From Mesorhizobium sp. (GTDB taxonomy: Bacteria > Pseudomonadota > Alphaproteobacteria > Rhizobiales > Rhizobiaceae): 39,039 bases of DNA. Location: positions 1-39,039 of the forward strand of contig NZ_JAFKIC010000152.1 of the NCBI RefSeq assembly GCF_017306585.1. The letters are read 5' to 3'. Below are positions 34,380 to 39,039 of the stretch, in pieces; position 1 is the first letter of the stretch; each line of letters opens with the position of its first letter. The notes beneath the pieces are model-generated. The model saw nothing but the letters and a program-made list of their open reading frames with translations, was not told the DNA's origin and made no database searches. The translations under genes were made by a program, and so were the position numbers.

Positions 34380-34706
34380 ATGAACGAAGAAAAGGACATG
34401 GCGGACGCCCGCACCATCCTGGCCGGCTACCGCGCTTCGATCGACAACATCGACGCCGCGCTGATCCACATGCTGGCCGAGCGCTTCCGCTGCACCAAGG
34501 CTGTGGGCGTGCTGAAGGCCGAACACGGCCTGCCGCCTGCCGATCCGGCGCGCGAGCAGCAGCAGATCGCCCGCCTTCGCCAGTTGGCCAAGGACGCGCA
34601 TCTCGACCCCGATTTCGCGGAGAAGTTTTTGAACTTCGTCGTCCGCGAAGTGATCCGCCACCACGAACAGATCGCCGCTGCCAACGGCGTGACGAAAACC
34701 GGTTGA
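34380..34706 (+). CDS. Chorismate mutase, AroQ type
   Basis: 108-residue cytoplasmic all-helical enzyme converting chorismate to prephenate for phenylalanine and tyrosine synthesis. The AroQ pattern is clear: [40 protein letters not shown] and [20 protein letters not shown], with the C-terminal [20 protein letters not shown]. There is no fused prephenate dehydratase. The start at 34380 lies seven bases after ffh; an ATG at 34398 is an alternative but is too close to its AAGG. The gene shares the ffh-rpsP transcript by spacing; the biochemical reason for that link is not apparent. Confidence 0.9.
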   Translation: MNEEKDMADARTILAGYRASIDNIDAALIHMLAERFRCTKAVGVLKAEHGLPPADPAREQQQIARLRQLAKDAHLDPDFAEKFLNFVVREVIRHHEQIAAANGVTKTG

Positions 34707-34755
34707 GACCCAACCGACATCAATCAACGAAATCAGAGCTTTTAGGAGAAATAGA

Positions 34756-35154
34756 ATGGCACTGAAGATCAGACTGGCCCGTGCGGGCTCGAAGAAGCGT
34801 CCCTACTACCACGTCGTCGTCGCCGACGCCCGTTCGCCGCGCGACGGCCGCTTCATCGAAGCGCTCGGTTCGTGGAACCCGCTGCTGCCGAAGGACGGCG
34901 AGCGCGTCAAGGTCGACGCCGACCGCGTCAAGCATTGGCTGTCGCACGGCGCCCAGCCGACCGACCGCGTGCTGCGCTTCCTCGACGAGGCCGGCCTTGC
35001 CAAGCGCGATGCCCGCTCCAACCCGAAGAAGGCCGAGCCGGGCAAGAAGGCGCAGGAACGCGCCGCCCTGCTGAAGAAGGCGCAGGACGACGCGGCCGCC
35101 GCCGTTGCGGCCGCTGCCGCCGCACCTGCCGAGGAAGCCGCCACGGCGGAGTAA
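34756..35154 (+). CDS. rpsP: 30S ribosomal protein S16
   Basis: 132-residue ribosomal protein. The conserved core is at the N-terminus ([20 protein letters not shown] and [20 protein letters not shown], then NPLLP). Residues after about 85 form a charged and alanine-rich extension ([20 protein letters not shown], then a run of Ala), which makes it longer than the roughly 82-residue E. coli protein and is common in alphaproteobacteria. AGGAGAA precedes the ATG. A strong terminator follows at 35180, so the usual rimM-trmD-rplS genes are not co-transcribed here. Confidence 0.97.
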   Translation: MALKIRLARAGSKKRPYYHVVVADARSPRDGRFIEALGSWNPLLPKDGERVKVDADRVKHWLSHGAQPTDRVLRFLDEAGLAKRDARSNPKKAEPGKKAQERAALLKKAQDDAAAAVAAAAAAPAEEAATAE

Positions 35155-35179
35155 TCGCTTCCATCCTTTTCGGAAACAG

Positions 35180-35212
35180 AACGGCGGGCCAATGCCCGCC
35201 GTTTTGCTTTTC
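35180..35212 (+). terminator. Intrinsic terminator after rpsP
   Basis: AACGGCGGGC (35180-35189) pairs perfectly with GCCCGCCGTT (35194-35203) around a CAAT loop, followed by TTTGCTTTT. It closes the ffh-chorismate mutase-rpsP unit. Confidence 0.9.
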
Positions 35213-35232
35213 GGCCCCCGTCACCGCTTGCA

Positions 35233-35285
35233 GCATGATGCGGAAAATCGCGGAACGGTTTCGCGACCCGAAATTGCGTTGGAAC
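35233..35285. repeat. Divergent palindromic intergenic repeat
   Basis: GCATGATGCGGAAAATCGCG, a TCGCG/CGCGA hairpin (35248-35252 with 35262-35266) and GAAATTGCGTTGGAAC resemble a common rhizobial repeat with the plan GCATGATG, CGAAAA, GGTTT, TTGCGT. It is only loosely similar to the copies at 31419 and 36852. Confidence 0.4.
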
Positions 35286-35376
35286 GAAAAGATAAAGCAT
35301 TGTCGGCGTTCCGTTTTCGCCGGAAATGCCCTAGGGATCGAGCCGTTGATTTCCAATTGTCCGAGGAGAGTGAATC

Positions 35377-35775
35377 TTGAAGTCGGTTCTGGTTATGGCC
35401 GTCACGGCCTTGGCGGCCTTTTGCCTTGACCTGCCAGCCCAAGCGGCCGGTTTTGAAAACGTCGTGGTTTCCGCGACGAAGGGCGGGGAGGCGCAAAGCA
35501 ATTTCCCTATCGACACACCGGTCATTTATGTGTCGGCTGATCTGGTCGACATACCGTCCGCGTCGACGATTACATTCTCGTGGGTCTCGGTCGATTCCCA
35601 TGGCGTCGCGCCGGCCAACTATACGATCGACAAGGTCGACCTCGATGTCGGATCGAACACTGAGGCGGATTCGCAGCTCACCAAACCCACGGCGGGATGG
35701 CCGGCCGGCACCTATCGTATCGATCTGGCTATCGATGGAACCGTTGCCGAATCGGTGCCCTTCAGCATTCCCTGA
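35377..35775 (+). CDS. Small secreted protein with Ig-like beta domain, unknown function
   Basis: 132-residue exported protein. The signal peptide is about residues 1-24 (VLVMAVTALAAFCLDLPAQA, cleavage before AGFEN). The rest alternates short beta-strand-like segments (TPVIYVSADLVDIPSASTI, TFSWVSVDSHGVAP, TYRIDLAIDGTVAESVPFSI), which suggests a single immunoglobulin-like sandwich. There are no cysteines in the mature part. The start is TTG at 35377, with GAGGAG about eight bases upstream. An internal ATG at 35395 would cut into the signal peptide. I do not recognise a named family, and it is monocistronic. Confidence 0.65.
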   Translation: MKSVLVMAVTALAAFCLDLPAQAAGFENVVVSATKGGEAQSNFPIDTPVIYVSADLVDIPSASTITFSWVSVDSHGVAPANYTIDKVDLDVGSNTEADSQLTKPTAGWPAGTYRIDLAIDGTVAESVPFSIP

Positions 35776-35867
35776 ACGGCGGGCCCATGCCTAGGCGGCA
35801 ACGGCCGGCTGGCAGGCTTTTAGCCATATAGAGGAGTTCCTTTAGGAACAGTCTTTCCGCATGGAAA

Positions 35868-35887
35868 CGGCGGGCACTGGCCCGCCG
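35868..35887 (-). terminator. Hairpin after glycine-zipper lipoprotein gene
   Basis: CGGCGGGC (35868-35875) pairs with GCCCGCCG (35880-35887) around a four-base loop. On the minus strand it is followed by TTTCC, a weak T-tract. It lies 24 bp after the stop at 35911 and may also block transcripts from the plus strand. Confidence 0.55.
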
Positions 35888-35910
35888 CTATTGCTGGTCC
35901 CGTCCGCTGC

Positions 35911-36174
35911 TCAATAGCCGCGCGGACAGCGATCGGTGTAGACGTTGCCGTAACGGTCGCGATACCGGCATTGGCCGCGCTCGCTCGCCCGGCCGATCAA
36001 AGCGCCGGCGACCGCGCCAACAGCGCCGCCCACCACCGCGCCCTGGACCGGATCTCCGGCCACGGCCGCCCCGATCGCGGCACCGCCAAGGCCGCCAACG
36101 GCAGCACCTTTTTCCGTTTGCGAGCACGCGCCCAGCGCCGTCGCCAACACCAGAATGGTCATGATTTTCTTCAT
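35911..36174 (-). CDS. Glycine-zipper outer-membrane lipoprotein-like protein
   Basis: 87-residue lipoprotein. The signal ends in a lipobox (LATALGACSQ, lipidated Cys16). The mature part has a glycine-zipper region (AAVGGLGGAAIGAAVAGDPV and GAVVGGAVGAVAGALIG) that can insert in membranes or oligomerise. A short C-terminal tail has two cysteines (CRYRDRYGNVYTDRCPRGY). Similar proteins are common in rhizobia, and the function is unknown. GAGGAA six bases before the ATG at 36174 supports this start over the codon at 36189. Confidence 0.8.
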   Translation of the reverse strand: MKKIMTILVLATALGACSQTEKGAAVGGLGGAAIGAAVAGDPVQGAVVGGAVGAVAGALIGRASERGQCRYRDRYGNVYTDRCPRGY

Positions 36175-36305
36175 CTTTGTTCCTCTCACACGGGGATCGT
36201 CTTCCTTGCCGCCGAGTCCTTAACTCTCAGGCGGCTAATTTGATCCCGAGGAAAATGATGACCGTGACGCCGCCTGCTCCGACAAGCCTTGGCGTCCCGC
36301 GCCGG

Positions 36306-36833
36306 TCACGCCTCGGTGAGGCGCTTCAGATTGGCGAGACCGGTCTCGAAATCCCGGCCGATCAGCCTGTCGAAATTCATGAACAGGCCCATCAGCTTGG
36401 CGATGATGGGCCGGCTGCCGCGCATTGCCCATGAAACGGCGGTGCCGTCGCCCGACGGCGTCAGGGTGAAGTCGACGCTGTTGTTGGCCCGGAACGGCTT
36501 TTCGAAATCGAGCTTGAGCGCCACCAGCGACGACGGCACCGACTTGACGATCTCCATGCGTCCCTTGCCGGCCGTGCCATTGCCTTCCCAGGCATAGGCG
36601 GCGCCCTTGCCGCTTTCGGCGCCGGACAGCGTGCGCTGCATGTTGGGATCGAGTTTTTCGTAAGGCGACCATTCGGGCCAGCGCCTGAAGTCGTTGATCA
36701 GCGGGAAGATGGCTTCCGGCAGGGCCTTGATTGTAGCCGTGCGGGTGGTGACGAAATCATCGGGCCGCGTCGCGGCGTAGATGAGGATGGCGGCGATGAT
36801 GACGATCAGGATGATGAGGATGGTGCTGAACAT
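36306..36833 (-). CDS. SRPBCC (START-like) family protein with N-terminal membrane anchor
   Basis: 175-residue protein. Residues 2-22 are a hydrophobic anchor (FSTILIILIVIIAAILIYAA), followed by a polyketide-cyclase/START-like fold. Patterns include TIKALPEAIFPLINDFRRWP, EWSPYEKLDPN, GTAVSWAMRGSRP and the C-terminal helix FDRLIGRDFETGLANLKRL. Members bind hydrophobic ligands; the ligand here is unknown. GAGGGAGA before the ATG at 36833 supports the start. It lies downstream of a DoxX-like gene on the same strand, with a dispersed repeat in the 75 bp between them. SRPBCC and DoxX-like genes are often neighbours in proteobacteria. Confidence 0.87.
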   Translation of the reverse strand: MFSTILIILIVIIAAILIYAATRPDDFVTTRTATIKALPEAIFPLINDFRRWPEWSPYEKLDPNMQRTLSGAESGKGAAYAWEGNGTAGKGRMEIVKSVPSSLVALKLDFEKPFRANNSVDFTLTPSGDGTAVSWAMRGSRPIIAKLMGLFMNFDRLIGRDFETGLANLKRLTEA

Positions 36834-36851
36834 TTTTCTCTCCCTCGAGAA

Positions 36852-36903
36852 CAATTCCAGGAAAAGCGCACAGCACTTTCCCCGAGGGAACTGCGTAAGA
36901 ATG
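36852..36903. repeat. Dispersed 45-bp palindromic repeat, second copy
   Basis: It begins CAATTCCAGGAAAAG, identical over 15 bases to the copy at 31419, then CACTTTCCCCGAGGGAACTGCGTAA. It sits between the DoxX-like and SRPBCC genes and could affect read-through from one to the other. Confidence 0.8.
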
Positions 36904-36908
36904 AAACC

Positions 36909-37319
36909 TTATCGGCTGAACGGGATCAGGGCGCGCACCCTGGGATCGCGCAGATACAGGCCGCCCCACAGGATGATGCCGAGATAGACGCCGAACAGCG
37001 TGTGCGAAAACAGCGGATTGCCGATCCGCGCATTGGTGGCGATGGCGCCGCCCATATAGGCGGTGAGCAGGATGGCGCCCAGCACCGAGGTGCGCGGCAG
37101 TGCATAGAGTGCCGTCGCGATCAGGCCGACGATGCCCAGCATGCGCGCCACGCCGGCATCGGCCGGCCAGCCGAGCGGCACCATGGTCTGCGTCACGACG
37201 TCGAGCGGCGGCAGCTTGATGGCGCCGTCGAAGATCATGAACAGGATGATGAGGCCGCTGAGCACGCGGCCGGTCCACAGGGCGCCCGGCGAGATGGGCG
37301 TGGCTTCGGAAATGGTCAT
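36909..37319 (-). CDS. DoxX-like family membrane protein
   Basis: 136-residue inner-membrane protein with four hydrophobic helices. DoxX_2-type features are RVLSGLIILFMIFDGAIKL in helix 1, LGIVGLIATALYALPRTSVL and GAILLTAYMGGAIATNARIG in the middle, and VYLGIILWGGLYLRDPRVR at the end. Function is not established; relatives are linked with redox or respiratory membrane complexes. GGAGGGA lies a few bases before the ATG. It is transcribed ahead of the SRPBCC gene. Confidence 0.88.
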   Translation of the reverse strand: MTISEATPISPGALWTGRVLSGLIILFMIFDGAIKLPPLDVVTQTMVPLGWPADAGVARMLGIVGLIATALYALPRTSVLGAILLTAYMGGAIATNARIGNPLFSHTLFGVYLGIILWGGLYLRDPRVRALIPFSR

Positions 37320-37435
37320 TGTGTCCCTCCAAATGGTTCGCCCCGTTCATCGGGGGTCAAACCAAGGACGTACGATGAAGCAGCAATCCTACAGGGGTGC
37401 GTGGTTTCCAGCGAAAGCCGCAAAATGCCACGGCC

Positions 37436-38341
37436 TTACGAGAAGTAAAACTTCTCCGCCGGCAGCATTTTCGGCGGCGTCTCGCCCAGCGCCTCGAACA
37501 CCGAGATCTCGCAGACGCGGCACAGGCCGTCGAGCGCGAGGTCGTTGGCCTCGGTGCCGAACGGATCCTCGAGCTCTTCCGAAAGCGCATCGAGGCCGAA
37601 GAACGTATAGGCGATCAGCGCCGTGAACAGCGGCGTCGCCCAGCCGGTGGTCGAGATCAGCCCGATCGGCAGCAGCAGGCAGACTATATAGGCCGTGCGA
37701 TGCACCAGCAGTGTGTAGGCGAAAGGCAGCGGCGTGCCGGCGATCCGCTCGCAGCCGGCTTGAATAGCTGTAATCGCCGCCAGCCTCTCATCCAGGATGC
37801 GGAAGCCGATCGGATCGACATCGCCGATGCGGCGTTGGGCATTGGCGCGGCGGCCCATGCGCCTGACCATCTCGTCGGCCGGGTTGGCGAAACCTGCCGC
37901 CGTATCCGCCTCGGCGGCGATGAAGGAGCGGGCGTCTTCCCTGCTGTCGATCTTGCGCAACTGCCCGCGCAGGAAATGGCAGAAGGCAAGCGCCTCCATG
38001 AGCAGCGCGCGCTGTTCGCCCCGATCGTCGATGAGACTGGTCGTGGCGCGCGCCAGGTTGCGGATCTCGAAGACCAGCGCGCCCCACAGCTTGCGCGCCT
38101 CCCACCAGCGGTCATAGGCGGCGTTGTTGCGGAACGAGAGATAGATCGACAGGGTAACGCCGACTAGGCCGAAGGGCGTGATGTTGAAGACGCCGAGATC
38201 GAGCTGGAACCATCGCGCCAGGGCAAGGATCACGGCCGAATAGATGGCGAAGCCGATGATCTGCGGCAGGATGCGCGGCACCACGGAACCGCGCATGATG
38301 AAGAACAGCTGCAGGAAGGTGGGGCGCGGACGGACGATCAT
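37436..38341 (-). CDS. Bestrophin-like (YneE/UPF0187) anion channel protein
   Basis: 301-residue membrane protein of the bacterial bestrophin family. Diagnostic patterns are FGLVGVTLSIYLSFRNNAAYDR followed by WWEARKLWGALVFEIRNLAR, the C-terminal-half LPIGLISTTGWATPLFTALI, and FGLDALSEELEDPFGTEANDLA. Homologues form pentameric anion or cation channels. Two starts are usable: ATG at 38341 (AAGG about eight bases upstream) and ATG at 38374 (GAGAGA upstream). The shorter one is taken because MIVRPRPTFLQLFF is the usual beginning. It is divergent from the ACT-domain gene. Confidence 0.9.
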   Translation of the reverse strand: MIVRPRPTFLQLFFIMRGSVVPRILPQIIGFAIYSAVILALARWFQLDLGVFNITPFGLVGVTLSIYLSFRNNAAYDRWWEARKLWGALVFEIRNLARATTSLIDDRGEQRALLMEALAFCHFLRGQLRKIDSREDARSFIAAEADTAAGFANPADEMVRRMGRRANAQRRIGDVDPIGFRILDERLAAITAIQAGCERIAGTPLPFAYTLLVHRTAYIVCLLLPIGLISTTGWATPLFTALIAYTFFGLDALSEELEDPFGTEANDLALDGLCRVCEISVFEALGETPPKMLPAEKFYFS

Positions 38342-38515
38342 TCGGCAAGCCTTCGCGGACCGGATGTGGTCCATGATCTCTCTAATGTGCGGGATGGCGG
38401 GCCGGCAAGCTCAACCGCCAGCGACAGGGCCATGTCGCGAGAGCGCGGGCTATCGGCTTTCGCCCGCGGCCGGTATTGAGGAGCGGGCGACCCCATACAT
38501 CAGGAGAGACGAAGA

Positions 38516-38923
38516 ATGGCCGGCGAGACCGATCTGAAGACCCTGTTGGCTTCAATGACGCCGGAACTGCTCGCCGGCACTTACGTCTTCGCGACGCTGG
38601 CGCCCGAAGCCCGCCAGCCGGAAGGCATCGATGCCATCATGGTCTTCCGCGAGCGCGAGGGCACGACGCTGATCGTGACCGAGGAAGCTGCCGGCGCCCC
38701 GGGGCTGACCTCCGCTTTCCGCTGCCGCATGATCACGCTGAACATTCATTCGTCGCTGGAAGCCGTCGGCTTCCTGGCCGCGATCACCACCCGACTGGCA
38801 ACGGCCGGCATGGGCGTCAATCCGGTCTCGGCCTTCTATCACGATCATCTGTTCGTGCCGGCCGACCGGGCGGAGGAGGCGATAAGGTTGCTGCGAGAAC
38901 TGGCGGCGGAGAATCGAACATAG
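38516..38923 (+). CDS. ACT domain-containing protein (DUF2241 type)
   Basis: 135-residue cytoplasmic protein. The N-terminal half is the DUF2241/ACT_3 region (LKTLLASMTPELLAGTYVFA, then IMVFREREGTTLIV). The C-terminal half is an ACT-like fold (CRMITLNIHSSLEAVGFLAA, ITTRLATAGMGVNPVSAFYH, DHLFVP). ACT folds bind amino acids or other small ligands; no catalytic partner is fused or adjacent. AGGAGA before the ATG fixes the start. Confidence 0.88.
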   Translation: MAGETDLKTLLASMTPELLAGTYVFATLAPEARQPEGIDAIMVFREREGTTLIVTEEAAGAPGLTSAFRCRMITLNIHSSLEAVGFLAAITTRLATAGMGVNPVSAFYHDHLFVPADRAEEAIRLLRELAAENRT

Positions 38924-38935
38924 GGCAGCGCCGCC

Positions 38936-39039
38936 CCTCATCCGCCCTTCGGGCACCTTCTCCCCGTAAACGGCAGGGCAATCGCATATGGTTTTTTACG
39001 AAGATCGACCCCCACCCTTAATCCCTCCCCACAAGGGGG
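38936..39039. repeat. Rhizobial intergenic repeat, cut by window end
   Basis: CCCTCATCCGCCCTTCGGGC, CACCTTCTCCCCGTAAACGG and the terminal CCCCACAAGGGGG match the style of a very common rhizobial intergenic repeat of the plan CTCATCCG, CACCTTCTCCCCG. The element continues past the window, and no gene is seen here. Confidence 0.5.

Noticed and set aside
32735-34417. 560-codon open frame antisense to ffh
   Set aside because: It is His/Ala/Leu-rich with no domain, and arises from the third-position GC bias of ffh on the other strand.

Overview
The window is high-GC alphaproteobacterial chromosome, most likely from Mesorhizobium or a close relative in the Rhizobiales. This rests on gene content (DUF2794, an IalB-family secreted protein, a chorismate mutase between ffh and rpsP), a ybhL-type leader RNA in front of a Bax-inhibitor-like gene, and several families of rhizobial-style intergenic palindromes. 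It reads as ordinary core genome. I see no phage, insertion sequence, CRISPR array, tRNA or rRNA, and no integrated element with clear ends.

Layout. 1-1.9 kb: the 3' two thirds of aconitase A. 2.0-3.7 kb: a divergent pair, an alkaline-ceramidase-like membrane protein (-) and a secreted DUF1223 protein (+). 3.7-9.8 kb: one minus-strand operon led by its own XRE-cupin regulator, followed by a binding protein, two permeases and an ATPase of the polyamine/opine ABC type, and ending with a PuuB-like FAD oxidoreductase. Its promoter has a palindrome centred on the -10 box. 10.2-12.3 kb: DUF2794 and an acetyltransferase converge on a long hairpin; then a Bax-inhibitor family gene with its leader RNA. 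12.4-16.4 kb: an ABC exporter pair (YbbA/YbbP type) divergent from a TesA-like esterase. 16.5-19.6 kb: ThpR, a low-molecular-weight phosphatase overlapping it tail to tail, pterin carbinolamine dehydratase, a large palindromic repeat, DUF1232 and an IalB-family protein.

19.6-24.5 kb: a ClC transporter, then rlmN translationally coupled to three small four-helix membrane proteins that look like diverged paralogues of one another, and a LysE-family exporter. 24.6-29.2 kb: a less GC-rich stretch with a secreted alpha/beta hydrolase, an MHYT-GGDEF-EAL protein and an orphan lipoprotein. 29.3-32.6 kb: an MltB-like transglycosylase, a zinc-ribbon metallopeptidase and a CPBP protease. 32.8-35.2 kb: ffh, chorismate mutase and rpsP, closed by a terminator, so rimM-trmD-rplS do not follow. 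35.3-39.0 kb: small envelope proteins, an SRPBCC/DoxX pair, a bestrophin-like channel and an ACT-domain protein.

The most interesting items are the three tandem paralogous membrane genes behind rlmN, the self-regulated transporter-oxidase operon with its TTAA-N7-TTAA palindrome, the ybhL leader with a response-regulator-like direct repeat upstream, an orphan minus-strand terminator beside a structured stretch at about 9.9-10.1 kb, and a set of intergenic hairpins built from short repeated words, two of which supply the stop codons of adjacent genes.
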